A stretch of DNA of 64,000 nucleotides from Pedobacter sp. Bi126 (GTDB taxonomy: Bacteria > Bacteroidota > Bacteroidia > Sphingobacteriales > Sphingobacteriaceae): positions 806,001 to 870,000 of the forward strand of contig NZ_CAKKMS010000003.1 of assembly GCF_918698245.1 (NCBI RefSeq). Reading direction: 5' to 3'. Each line of letters begins with the position of its first letter. Position 1 is the first letter of the stretch. The position numbers were made by a program, and so were the translations under genes. Positions 28,022-36,372 of this stretch are shown in pieces. The notes below the pieces were generated by a model. It was not told the origin of the DNA and did no database searches. It saw nothing but the letters and a program-made list of their open reading frames with translations.

Positions 28022-28029
28022 TATATTTG
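28022..28029 (+). promoter_or_regulatory. -7 box of the tRNA-Arg gene
   Basis: TATATTTG is a perfect TAnnTTTG, ten bases before the tRNA, with a TTG at about 28004 as possible -33 element. Confidence 0.75.
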
Positions 28030-28039
28030 CGCAACAAAT

Positions 28040-28111
28040 GGTCCCGTAGTTCAACGGATAGAATAGAAGTTTCCTAAACTTTAGATATGAGTTCGATTCT
28101 CGTCGGGACCA
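28040..28111 (+). tRNA. tRNA-Arg (anticodon CCT)
   Basis: The acceptor stem GGTCCCG/CGGGACC, D arm with GTTCAACGGATAGAAT, anticodon stem GAAGT/ACTTT around loop TTCCTAA (anticodon CCT, reads AGG) and T loop TTCGATT all fold in the standard cloverleaf. CCA is not encoded in full (the gene continues ACAAAA). Confidence 0.95.
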
Positions 28112-28117
28112 CAAAAC

Positions 28118-28152
28118 AAAAAGCCTTTGGATTTAAATCCGAAGGCTTTTTG
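28118..28152 (+). terminator. terminator of the tRNA-Arg gene
   Basis: AAAAAGCCTTTGGATTT and AAATCCGAAGGCTTTTT form a long stem with one mismatch, starting seven bases after the tRNA. Confidence 0.9.
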
Positions 28153-28199
28153 TTATTTTAGGATTATTATTAATTAAGTTTCTAAACAATAACTTCAGC

Positions 28200-28886
28200 A
28201 TGGTCAAAAACTTTACCTTTTTATTTATAGCAATTCTTATTTCACAATTTGGATGTAAATCTGGTCGAGGATCTGAGCATAAAGAGGTTAAAGAATTTGA
28301 AGGAGTAATCACATATCATGAAATGGATAAAAGTATCGAAGGAATGAATGTGGATGATACGGTTACGGTCTATTATGCTAACGGAAATTATGCTGCCTTT
28401 CACTCAGAGAGAAGTTCAAAATTCCATATAGTTAAAGATTATTATTTTAATGGTGCTTATCCCTTAAGGTTGTTTGTTGATAATACTTCTGATACTCTTC
28501 GGTCGTTAAAGTTAAATTCCTCATTTGGGAAACTTGAAAGCTTTAAAATAAAAAAAGCGGAAGAAAAAATATTTTCACGTAATTGCGAAGCCATCGAACT
28601 TACCATTAGTTTTGACGAAAACGGTTCTACAAGTTATACCGATAATACGATTATATTTTCAAGAGGTTATTTAAAAATAAAGAAAGAGCATTTTAAAAAC
28701 TGGAATTTGGGGTTTTTTAATAAAATAATAGATGAATCTGGAGCTTACTATTTAAAATCTAAATCAGTTCATTTTGATAGTTCACACAAAAATATTTTAT
28801 CAAGTAAAACTTATGAAGTTATTTCTGTTAAAGAACAAAAAGTAGATCAAAAGATATTTGCGATAGATTTATTAAAAATCAGATAG
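28200..28886 (+). CDS. lipoprotein of unknown function
   Basis: A 228-residue protein with a lipobox SQFGCK (Cys19). The mature part begins with a charged linker, then KEFEGVITYHEMDKS and VTVYYANGNYAAFHS, a beta-rich pattern that recalls periplasmic DUF4412/GLPGLI-type proteins, though I see no decisive motif. A central segment with RNCEAIELTISFDENGS could be a second strand-rich half. It is a single gene 48 bases after the tRNA terminator. The A+T content is higher than in metG. Function is unknown. Confidence 0.75.
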   Translation: MVKNFTFLFIAILISQFGCKSGRGSEHKEVKEFEGVITYHEMDKSIEGMNVDDTVTVYYANGNYAAFHSERSSKFHIVKDYYFNGAYPLRLFVDNTSDTLRSLKLNSSFGKLESFKIKKAEEKIFSRNCEAIELTISFDENGSTSYTDNTIIFSRGYLKIKKEHFKNWNLGFFNKIIDESGAYYLKSKSVHFDSSHKNILSSKTYEVISVKEQKVDQKIFAIDLLKIR

Positions 28887-29199
28887 GTTAAGTAAGTGTG
28901 CTTTTTTTAAAGTTAATGCCAAAGGGAGTAAAAGTTTAAAATTCGTTTCGTTAAGATATTTAAAACCGACCTCTTTGAGACCACTTCCTTAGATTCAAAC
29001 CAGAACATTGTCGCGCAAATCGTTGATTTTCAAGGCTTTGTTTTGGTTTTTATAACACATTAAGACTCATCATTGTTCATTCTGAATGGCTGGTTTTAGT
29101 GAGGCGAAAACTTGCCAATTTTTGTAAAGCACTAAGGCCAGAAAAATTCTAATGGTTGTTGCACAGCTTATTTATTTCAAAATACTTGGATTGTTAATA
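28887..29199. other. intergenic, nothing recognised
   Basis: 313 bases between the converging ends of two lipoprotein genes. I see no gene, no strong hairpin and no repeat shared with the rest of the window. Confidence 0.5.
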
Positions 29200-30051
29200 T
29201 TATTGGATGGTAATGTTAATTTCCCCGCTTAGAACATTTCCTGAAACTTTTGTTGTCTTATTTCTTTCAATTGGAATGAAGACGGGGATCGGAAGTGAGC
29301 CCGGGGGATCAATATCTATAAAAAGAGTTCTTCCAGTTGTTAGCAGCTTAAGTTTGAATGGCCCATTGGCTGCTGTATTGACCTGAAAATGGGGCCTTTT
29401 GGTTACGCCATTAAAAGGATTATATGTATCAAAACTTATGGCGGTAGATTCACGGAATAGCTCCGCAATAAAAACATGAACATCAGAAAAAGAAATCTCG
29501 ACTTCTCCGATTACACGTTGCATCATCAGATCCACGGTTTTGTTTCCCGTAATGCTAACGGTGTCTTTTGCGAGGAATGTATCAGTGGTTCTATAATTTT
29601 TTTCGCCCTCGTAAGGATCTGGATAAAGATACTGCATATAAGCCTGTGCAATTTGTAGTTTTACTGGTACTGTAGCAGGTGTTTGGTAAAAAAGATTAAT
29701 GCCAAAAGGTGTATTGGAGCCTGCCGCAACAAAAATGTAATTTGTTGATGGCAGGTTAAAGGCAATTTGTCCAAAATTTAAATCAGTTGAACTTTGCGTT
29801 TGCCTTGCTACTTCTTCACCGCTACCGGCATCGTAAACAATAATGCTGAGTTGTGTAATATAGTTTTTTATCGGTTCGTTTTGGAATCCAACATTAGGCT
29901 CCCCGACAGTGTGATTTAGCCCACCAATACGAAAATTGACAGTATATTTTTTTTGATTTGGACCATTATTTATTAAATCAATAAGATCCATTTTACAGCT
30001 CATTAGTAAAATCAACTGCGACAATGCCAATAGCAAAAATAACTTTCTCAT
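29200..30051 (-). CDS. lipoprotein, possibly fimbrillin-like (FimB/Mfa2 fold)
   Basis: A 283-residue protein with lipobox LLMSCK (Cys19). The mature part has the order of bacteroidete fimbrial anchor proteins: a strand-rich first domain with ITQLSIIVYDAGSGEEVARQ and a NYIFVAAGS strand, then a middle TVDLMMQRVIGEVEISFSDV segment, and a C-terminal Ig-like part ending EINITIQ. The likeness to Mfa2/FimB is in pattern only. No major fimbrillin gene is adjacent and the gene stands alone, so it may equally be an unrelated two-domain surface lipoprotein. Confidence 0.6.
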   Translation of the reverse strand: MRKLFLLLALSQLILLMSCKMDLIDLINNGPNQKKYTVNFRIGGLNHTVGEPNVGFQNEPIKNYITQLSIIVYDAGSGEEVARQTQSSTDLNFGQIAFNLPSTNYIFVAAGSNTPFGINLFYQTPATVPVKLQIAQAYMQYLYPDPYEGEKNYRTTDTFLAKDTVSITGNKTVDLMMQRVIGEVEISFSDVHVFIAELFRESTAISFDTYNPFNGVTKRPHFQVNTAANGPFKLKLLTTGRTLFIDIDPPGSLPIPVFIPIERNKTTKVSGNVLSGEINITIQ

Positions 30052-30382
30052 ACTGCGAATGTATGGTTAATTTAATTGTATATTGCTGTAAAGCAGGTTG
30101 TTGTGAAGTTGTTTACAATTGTAAATAAACTGTTTTTTTATACAGAAAGGATAATAGGTTGATTTTCTATGAGTTTAATCTTCCTGTTGGTTTAAAAAAT
30201 GATCAATAAGTGTACACTGCGCACTTTCCAAATTCACACCAATTAAACTAGAATGCTACACCAATGATGGCAACTAATTGGTTTATCTTATTTATTAGTT
30301 TTGAGCAGATCTTCACCACCGAACGCTTAAATAATTAATTCGAAAAACTGAGAACTTGCAGGTATGATTTCATATCTTCTAA
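30052..30382. other. intergenic, nothing recognised
   Basis: 331 AT-rich bases between two minus-strand genes. They should contain the promoter of the lipoprotein at 30051, but I cannot place it. No hairpin terminator for the sulfatase is obvious. Confidence 0.45.
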
Positions 30383-31744
30383 TTAATTTTTGAGTTTAGG
30401 CAGAGATTCCCACCAGGCAAGCAGTTCGGTTTTTAATTGATTGGTTATTTTAACCTGTTTGGCGCTTAGCTCGGTAGTTTCATTTTTATCTTTCACAATG
30501 TTATAAAGCTGCACATCAGAGCCATCACTATTCATAAGCAATTTCCATTCTCCAGCGCGCACCGCCAGGTTTGGACTTCTATTGGGTTTGGCAGGATATT
30601 TAAAGGCAATATCATTTCTGCCATACTCCCAAAACATGTTTTTTTTCCTCAGTGATGATTTTCCAGCGAAAACCTTACTCCGGTCTAACCCATCTCCCTG
30701 ATAATTTGCCGGTAACTTTACCCCGGCCATACCGGCTAATGATGGCAATAAATCTATCGCATTTACTTCCGAGCCCGCATCTATTTTTCCCTGGGGAATA
30801 TGCCCTGGCCAGCTAATTAAAAATGGCATTCTGGTGCCACCCTCGTATAAAGAAAGTTTAGTACCTCTTAAACCACCAGTCCGGCTCCCTTTAAAACTCG
30901 GTAAAGGGCCATTGTCGCTGGTAAAGATAATGATGGTATTTTTGTCTTCACCCATTGTTTTCAAACCGTCCATTAATCTTCCCACCTGCAGATCAAGTTC
31001 CTTCAGCACTAGTTTAAAGGCCTGCTCAGATTCTTGTCCCAGAGGGAACTTACCTATATATTCATCTCCAACATTGGGTACCCATGGCGTATGTACATCA
31101 TCTGGCCAAAGATTTACAAAACATGGTTTATTTTTATTTTCTTTAAAAAACTCGAGTGTTTTATCAACAAAATATTTGGTTCTGTTCCAGCGCTTTATGC
31201 TGTCTTTATCCGACCATATCCAATTTGTAGCAGTAAGCAGTGGGTCTGGCTCGGGACTTTCGTAAGTACTGGCGTGGGCATCGTAACCATATTTTTCAAA
31301 AACCGGTGCATCTTTCACATCTCTTCCTCCGCCCATGTGCCACTTACCAAAATGACCAGTTGCATATCCGGCAGACTGGAAAATTCGGGCGATAGATGGC
31401 GCCTGGGGATTTAAGTAATCTGCTTGTTCTGCATTTTTATTGTGCTTTTTATTATCCAGATAAGTATTAAAATTCCACCTTCCGGGGTACATACCCGTAA
31501 GCAAGCTGGTTCTTGATGGCGAACAGATTGGTGCGCCACTATAATATTGGTTAAGCATTAACCCATTTTTCGCCAAACGATCTATGTTGGGTGTAGGCAC
31601 AAAATTTCCGCCGAAGGTACTTACATCGCTAAAACCCATATCATCAACAAGAATAATAATGATGTTTGGCTTGTTGTTTTGAGGGAAAGCCGAATAGCTA
31701 AATGCAAGCAGGAAAAAGGCAAATAATAACTTTAAATATTTCAT
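30383..31744 (-). CDS. secreted S1-family sulfatase (arylsulfatase type)
   Basis: The start ATG at 31744 gives MKYLKLLFAFFLLAF, a good signal peptide, and a 453-residue protein. NIIIILVDDMGFSD holds the metal-binding Asp pair, CSPSRTSLLTG carries Cys74, the residue matured to formylglycine (C-x-P-S-R), followed by GHFGKWHMGG and IFTSDNGPLPS with the further metal and substrate ligands. Family members remove sulfate esters from glycans or small molecules in the periplasm; maturation needs an anaerobic-type or other formylglycine enzyme not in this window. The frame continues upstream without a stop into a sulfatase remnant (31745-32200), but the signal peptide shows where this protein really begins. 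Confidence 0.92.
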   Translation of the reverse strand: MKYLKLLFAFFLLAFSYSAFPQNNKPNIIIILVDDMGFSDVSTFGGNFVPTPNIDRLAKNGLMLNQYYSGAPICSPSRTSLLTGMYPGRWNFNTYLDNKKHNKNAEQADYLNPQAPSIARIFQSAGYATGHFGKWHMGGGRDVKDAPVFEKYGYDAHASTYESPEPDPLLTATNWIWSDKDSIKRWNRTKYFVDKTLEFFKENKNKPCFVNLWPDDVHTPWVPNVGDEYIGKFPLGQESEQAFKLVLKELDLQVGRLMDGLKTMGEDKNTIIIFTSDNGPLPSFKGSRTGGLRGTKLSLYEGGTRMPFLISWPGHIPQGKIDAGSEVNAIDLLPSLAGMAGVKLPANYQGDGLDRSKVFAGKSSLRKKNMFWEYGRNDIAFKYPAKPNRSPNLAVRAGEWKLLMNSDGSDVQLYNIVKDKNETTELSAKQVKITNQLKTELLAWWESLPKLKN

Positions 31745-32200
31745 ATTAATCTTTTGGTTGATGTTCGGCTGACGGCTTATGACATCCAGCTCCGTGGCCA
31801 GGCCTTTATCGTTTTGTTGTTTCATAAAAGTAGGCAGTTTAGATGAAAGTTCGCTTTTTACTTTTTTAAACTTAGGATCTGCAATCAGGTTTTGGAGATT
31901 AAATGGATCTTTGATCACATCATACAATTCTTCTTTTGGCCTCTTTTGATATGCATTTGCCCGGGTTGAATTTTTCTCCATCCAAGTTTTAACCAATGCT
32001 CCATTGGTTACGGTGTTCTTGAAAACCCCATCGTAATTTAGGTTTTCGATATAAAGAAAATACGCACTTCTTACCGATCTCATGGCGTAGGCGTCGCTAC
32101 CGCGAATAATTCCTCTAGTATGTTCACCATAAACATCATCTCTGTGGCAAGCAGGATATTTAGATTTACGTAAATCTGGCTGGAGCATCTGCAACTTTCG
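31745..32200 (-). pseudogene. C-terminal fragment of a second sulfatase
   Basis: About 140 residues read in the same frame as the sulfatase downstream: DDVYGEHTRGIIRGSDAYAM, RSVRSAYFLYIENLNYDG, then YDVIKDPFNLQNLIADPKF. This is the typical C-terminal third of a heparan-sulfatase-like S1 enzyme, without the catalytic half. The left part stops where the duplicated GIN-gene block begins (32201). At the other end no stop separates it from MKYLKL; in another frame a TAA (GAT-TAA) lies one base before that ATG, so a single-base frameshift may have removed the original stop. The pair was probably a two-sulfatase operon. Confidence 0.8.
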
Positions 32201-32214
32201 TCTAGAAATTACAG

Positions 32215-32239
32215 GCGTTGGTCTAGTGATTACCAACGC
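32215..32239 (+). promoter_or_regulatory. inverted repeat in the leader of GIN gene 1
   Basis: GCGTTGGT (32215-32222) and ACCAACGC (32232-32239) form a perfect 8-bp dyad, 90 bases before the ATG. In copy 2 (36387-36411) one base of the right arm is changed (ACCAACAC). It could be an operator or an RNA hairpin. Confidence 0.5.
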
Positions 32240-32328
32240 TGGTATAATACAGGGTTTTTGCCTGCAACGTTTGGTGTATGGCTGCGTCTTAATAACAAAC
32301 AATAGCAAAAACCTAAAATATAAAAGAT

Positions 32329-32940
32329 ATGAAAACCTTGGCAAAAACATTATTCGCAGCAGCATTAACAGCAGTAGTATTTACTTCATCAGCAATGGCA
32401 ACTTTTGCCGCTGAGCCAGTTAAAGCAGAAACAAAAACTTCTTCATTATCAAAATTCAACAGGATCTGGGTGAGCGGGAACGTTAAAATCATCTTAACAC
32501 AAGGTGACAAGCAAAATGTAGAAGGTGCCGGCAACTACGATGCTGCAAAAACCTCCGTATCAACTGATGGACAAACCTTGTTTATCAATTCATTGGAAAC
32601 AAGTCAGGTAACGCTGAATATTACTGTAAAAGATTTAGAAAGAATTGAAGCTTATGGTCAATCGGTTGTGGTAACCAGCAATAATTTTGATGTAAAATAC
32701 CTTCAGTTATTTTTGGGCCAAAGTGCTACAGCGAAGATCAAAACTACAACAGGCAGTTTATATACAACCGTTAAGGATGATGCGGTATTAAAATTAAATG
32801 GTACCGCTAATCAAAGTACAATGATTGCCAGCAACATGAAAAATGTAAAATTAGCAGACTTTGCCAGTCTTAAATCTGCATCATATGCTTCTGAAACGAT
32901 CATGGAAGCTGAACAAAACGCAATGGTTTTAGCAAAATAA
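32329..32940 (+). CDS. secreted head GIN-domain (DUF2807) protein, copy 1
   Basis: A 203-residue protein with a signal peptide (about 1-28, cut near TFAAEP). FNRIWVSGNVKIILTQGDKQ and the following short strands with LERIEAYGQSVVV are the mark of the GIN/DUF2807 domain, a right-handed beta-helix-like fold of cell-surface or periplasmic bacteroidete proteins with suspected adhesive role. It shares 186 of 203 residues with the copy at 36501. It is a single-gene unit with its own leader and terminator. The exact role is unknown. Confidence 0.88.
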   Translation: MKTLAKTLFAAALTAVVFTSSAMATFAAEPVKAETKTSSLSKFNRIWVSGNVKIILTQGDKQNVEGAGNYDAAKTSVSTDGQTLFINSLETSQVTLNITVKDLERIEAYGQSVVVTSNNFDVKYLQLFLGQSATAKIKTTTGSLYTTVKDDAVLKLNGTANQSTMIASNMKNVKLADFASLKSASYASETIMEAEQNAMVLAK

Positions 32941-32965
32941 AAAATCTGTTTTTAAGATGGATCAG

Positions 32966-32990
32966 AGCTGCCCATTTGGGTGGCTTTTTT
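32966..32990 (+). terminator. terminator of GIN gene 1
   Basis: AGCTGCCCATTTGGGTGGCT folds to a short stem with G-T pairs and is followed by seven T. Confidence 0.75.
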
Positions 32991-33065
32991 TATTTATTTA
33001 GCGAAAGTGGTATTGGGCAATAATGATTCTGTTCTGTCTTGGCCTTCAACTTTGATCTTTAAAAG

Positions 33066-33102
33066 AAAAACGGGAACCATCTAATAGACGGTCCCCGTTT
33101 TA
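33066..33102 (-). terminator. terminator of the NEW3/ABC operon
   Basis: AAAACGGGAACC and GGTCCCCGTTTT form a stem around an 11-base loop; read on the minus strand it ends in a T run. It lies 160 bases after the permease stop. It may also act on the + strand. Confidence 0.75.
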
Positions 33103-33259
33103 ATCTAAATTAACGCTCTCGGTATATAATACGTGTATTGAGATAAATTATTGCCCTACTGGTATAATAATTTAAAAATTTCCATGCATCAGGGTATTTT
33201 TTTTCCAAATGAGCAACATAAAAACCGGATGACGGGAGTATGCAAAGCAGTTATCCGCT

Positions 33260-34288
33260 TTAACTTCTAATTTCCCTGCGCATAAAAAGGTAATAAGCAA
33301 TGGCAAAACAACCTGTACTGGCGGCAATCATGCCGCTTAACTGGGGCCATACAATCATCAGGCTCTCTTTTACCGGCAGCGGGCTGGGAATGGCACCTGC
33401 CATTTGCTCCATACTCATCGGGCCGAGGCTCCGTATCGATGGCATCAATAGTGTGGTGGCCGCATCGGTATAAAGCTGGTTAGGTGCAATCCGCATAATA
33501 GCTAAGATAAATTCATTGTAACCCATTACCTGTGCCTGCGTAAGGTAGGCCGGGTCGGGTAAAAAGGCCCTTATAACCAGGTTAACGATAATCGGATAAA
33601 AAACGGTAAAAAACAGCCACAGCCCCAGTGCGCTCAGCGCTGCAGTTGCCGGTTGGCGAAAAACAATAGAAAGCAGGATCGATAAACTTAAATAGAATGC
33701 AACGTAAAGAAGCGTTACAAAAACAAAACCCATTATTCTGATCAGTTCCTGTGCTTCTAACCTAACGCCTGTTAACACCAGTCCCCCACCAATCATAAGT
33801 AAGGTAAGCGAAAGAAAAAGCATGCCTACTATCAGTATTGCACTGCTAAATTTAGCCAGCAGCAGGTTGTCCCTGTAAATCGGCTGTGCCAAAAGCCGGG
33901 TTAAAGTTCCGTTGTTCTGCTCCGAATTAATGGCATCAAAACCCATGCTAATGCCAAGCAGCGGTGCAAGAAAACTGAGCAGCACATGGAAAGGCGGCAT
34001 CGAATTATCTGTTGATGTAAGCAGCTTTAGGTACATAAAAGCATGGTCGGGATCGTTTGTATTGGTAAAGGCTGCTCTGATATTGCTTACCGAAACATAT
34101 AAAGAAGCCACAAAGGTTAACAGCACCAAAGCAACCAATACCAAAAAGCGCCAGCTCCTAATGTGATCGGCAATCTCTTTTCGGATGATTACGCCAAATG
34201 CCCTGTTTGGCTGAGGTGAGGCTGTATATTTTTTATCTTTTGTGCTGCCCAAAGAAAGCCCGCTTGAAGATACCGCTTGATTTTCCAT
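33260..34288 (-). CDS. ABC-2-type transporter permease
   Basis: A 342-residue membrane protein with about six helices: a first after DHIRSWRFLVLVALVLLTF, a large extracytoplasmic loop, SFLAPLLGISMGFDAINSEQ (the conserved start of the NosY/ABC-2 core), then TLTRLLAQPIYRDNLLLAK and the remaining helices. This is the pattern of the NosY/GldF-like ABC-2 family with the nucleotide-binding partner encoded just upstream. Its start overlaps the ATPase gene by 56 bases, a sign of tight coupling. The transported substrate is unknown. Confidence 0.88.
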   Translation of the reverse strand: MENQAVSSSGLSLGSTKDKKYTASPQPNRAFGVIIRKEIADHIRSWRFLVLVALVLLTFVASLYVSVSNIRAAFTNTNDPDHAFMYLKLLTSTDNSMPPFHVLLSFLAPLLGISMGFDAINSEQNNGTLTRLLAQPIYRDNLLLAKFSSAILIVGMLFLSLTLLMIGGGLVLTGVRLEAQELIRIMGFVFVTLLYVAFYLSLSILLSIVFRQPATAALSALGLWLFFTVFYPIIVNLVIRAFLPDPAYLTQAQVMGYNEFILAIMRIAPNQLYTDAATTLLMPSIRSLGPMSMEQMAGAIPSPLPVKESLMIVWPQLSGMIAASTGCFAIAYYLFMRREIRS

Positions 34289-35246
34289 GATTTAGATTTT
34301 CATTAAAACTACTTTCAAAATATTTCTGATAGATCTCATCCAGGCCGTACTCCTTACGGCTTACCTGTAAAATGCTGTAACCCTTTTCTACCAAATGGCG
34401 AACAATGAGGGGGGTAATATCATGCTGGGTGGTAAACTCCAGCGTATCGCCCAAAATGCCAATGTCTGTAACTTCTCCCCATTGTCTCATTTCGGTCTCC
34501 AATGGCCAGGGCTGCTCAATTAAGTGTGCTGTTTTAATTGTGGTAACCGCTCCTTCTTTGCCAAAAAGATGGGCAGAAAGCGAGGCAATATCGCCCTGGG
34601 CCAACAGTTTACCGCCAACAAATATGCCCACCCGGTCGCATACCTGTTGTACATGGTGCAGGTGGTGCGAAGAGAGCAAAACGGTTAAGCCCTGCTGCTG
34701 GCTCAGGGTTTTAATCAAGCTTAAAAATTCCTTTACCCCTGCAGGGTCTATGCCCAGTGTTGGCTCATCGAGAATAATTACCTCTGGGTCTTTGATCAAT
34801 ACATCAGCCAAACCCAGCCGCTGTTTCATGCCACGCGAAAAAATGCCGGCTTTTTTATCCATGCTGCCGGCAAGCCCCACTATATTAAGTACTTCTTCGG
34901 CCTGGTCTTTTAATGTGCTTTCGTCCAGGTTGTTCAGCCTGCCCAAATAAATTAAATTTTCGAGGGCCGTCATCTGGTTATAAAAGCCCACGCTATCTGG
35001 CATATAGCCCACCTTTTGCTTTACTGCAATGGGGTTTTTGGTGGCATCATAGCCGCAAACATGCGCAGTGCCGCTGTTGGGTTCGGTTAGCCCAAGCATC
35101 ATCAATATGGAGGTGGTTTTGCCCGCGCCGTTTGGCCCGAGCAATCCAAAAATCTCACCGCGGTATACTTCCAGGTTCAGCTCATCAACCGCTTTAAAGG
35201 TTCCATAGCTTTTGCTTAGGTTCCTGAGTTGTATAATAGGTTCCAT
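34233..35246 (-). CDS. ABC transporter ATP-binding protein
   Basis: A 337-residue ATPase with Walker A GPNGAGKTTS (near residue 37), Q-loop GYMPDSVGFY, signature FSRGMKQRLGLA (LSGGQ variant) and Walker B EVIILDEPTLGIDP, followed by H-loop SSHHLHH. The C-terminal 100 residues are the regulatory extension usual in NosF/CcmA-type ATPases that pair with ABC-2 permeases. It is the middle gene of the operon, 24 bases after the NEW3-domain gene, and its end overlaps the permease. Confidence 0.93.
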   Translation of the reverse strand: MEPIIQLRNLSKSYGTFKAVDELNLEVYRGEIFGLLGPNGAGKTTSILMMLGLTEPNSGTAHVCGYDATKNPIAVKQKVGYMPDSVGFYNQMTALENLIYLGRLNNLDESTLKDQAEEVLNIVGLAGSMDKKAGIFSRGMKQRLGLADVLIKDPEVIILDEPTLGIDPAGVKEFLSLIKTLSQQQGLTVLLSSHHLHHVQQVCDRVGIFVGGKLLAQGDIASLSAHLFGKEGAVTTIKTAHLIEQPWPLETEMRQWGEVTDIGILGDTLEFTTQHDITPLIVRHLVEKGYSILQVSRKEYGLDEIYQKYFESSFNENLNHGKSSGIFKRAFFGQHKR

Positions 35247-35270
35247 CTTATTGTGCTGTTAAAGGATGGA

Positions 35271-36128
35271 TTATCTTCTGCCGTACTTGCGTATAAGGTA
35301 GTATACACTGCCAATGGCAAGCACAATCACCAAAATCCCGATCCAGCCAGAAAGCAATGAAGTTTTAACAAACATGCGGAACGCCAGCTGTGTGTTAGCA
35401 TTGGCACCAGAAAGGCTAAAGGTTGCGGCATAATCTCCGGCTATTGTTTTATCGGGAACTTTTAAAAAGGCGGTAACGGAAACGCTTTTTCCTGCCTCAA
35501 GTTTACTGATCTTGGCCGGCTCAAAACGGACTTCCCAGCCGCTCGGCAGCTGACTGCTCAACTCCAGATCGTTCAGGGCCAGCGTTCCGGTGTTTTTAAC
35601 CTCCAGCTGGATATCTTTATGCCCGCCCGAGCTTACCTCCTCACTCAGCCTTCCACTCGGTGTATTCATGGCTACGCCATACGAGCCTTTTACTACTGCT
35701 TCGAGGTTAAGTAAAAGGGTATCATCGGCCGAAACGGCTTTAAGTGGGATATTGTATTTTTTAGGTGATGCATTTGCACTGGCATTAATCTCCACTGCAA
35801 TTTCCTGGCTTTTGCCTGCATCCATATTGAGCGAGGTAACCTGGCTGCCCTCTACTTTGTAACTCACCACCCAGCCCGCTGGCAGCGTTGCCTTCAGCTC
35901 GTAAATGGCCTGCTTGTTGGTGCCATTGTGAAGGGTAGTGCTGTACCTGAAAACCTCATTCGTGGCCGCCTCGATATTAATCAGCTTTGCCGTAAAAGCC
36001 GATGGGCCAGCCTTGGCTTCGTTTAAGGGTTGGGCAATAGTGGCCACGGATGGCGCAAAAAAGATGATGAAAAAAAACGCAAATCTTCCTGATAAGCGAA
36101 AACGGTTAAATGGTAATGCTGATAACAT
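35271..36128 (-). CDS. NEW3-domain membrane-anchored protein
   Basis: A 285-residue protein with an N-terminal signal sequence (cut near TIAQP), two tandem NEW3/COG1470-type Ig-like domains (TLHNGTNKQAIYELKATLPA with GWVVSYK, and EVKNTGTLALNDLELSSQLP with GWEVRFEP), and a C-terminal membrane helix (WIGILVIVLAIGSVYYLI) with a basic tail. Its head faces the periplasm. It is the first gene of an operon with an ABC ATPase and an ABC-2 permease; this trio recurs in bacteria and suggests a partner of the exporter, whose cargo is unknown. Confidence 0.85.
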   Translation of the reverse strand: MLSALPFNRFRLSGRFAFFFIIFFAPSVATIAQPLNEAKAGPSAFTAKLINIEAATNEVFRYSTTLHNGTNKQAIYELKATLPAGWVVSYKVEGSQVTSLNMDAGKSQEIAVEINASANASPKKYNIPLKAVSADDTLLLNLEAVVKGSYGVAMNTPSGRLSEEVSSGGHKDIQLEVKNTGTLALNDLELSSQLPSGWEVRFEPAKISKLEAGKSVSVTAFLKVPDKTIAGDYAATFSLSGANANTQLAFRMFVKTSLLSGWIGILVIVLAIGSVYYLIRKYGRR

Positions 36129-36372
36129 GATCTAAAATCAAAAAATAAATAATTGCTCTAAAAAATGCTTTCCTGTTTGTTTATCTGATTGGAGGATCAA
36201 AAAAAAACAACAAAATAATATTTTCAAATTCCTTTAACATTTTTTAACAATTGGAGGATTAAGGCAGGCTGGCGCTTTTCGGCATTACACAGGTTACAAA
36301 AGCTGCGCTTTAAGTTTACACGGTTTTCCCGAAAACTATTGCATCAAACCGTTGATGATCAATAACCGTTTG

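Larger units (their letters stand above)
32201..32940 (+). repeat. duplicated 740-bp block, copy 1 (leader + GIN-domain gene)
   Basis: From TCTAGAAATTACAGG at 32201 to the stop at 32940 the sequence matches 36373-37112 with no net length change (constant offset 4172). Outside these limits no similarity remains. The left limit coincides with the truncation of the sulfatase fragment. Confidence 0.9.

Noticed and set aside
32226..32414. 62-codon + frame crossing the start of GIN gene 1
   Set aside because: It covers the leader in a shifted frame; the same region in copy 2 has no equivalent frame.
34349..34366. TTACGGCTTACCTGTAA, resembling the operator motif
   Set aside because: It is inside the ABC ATPase coding sequence, the arms are only partly paired and no promoter follows.
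34405..34950. 181-codon + frame opposite the ABC ATPase
   Set aside because: High Ser/Pro/Arg composition, no start context, fully antisense to a clear ATPase.
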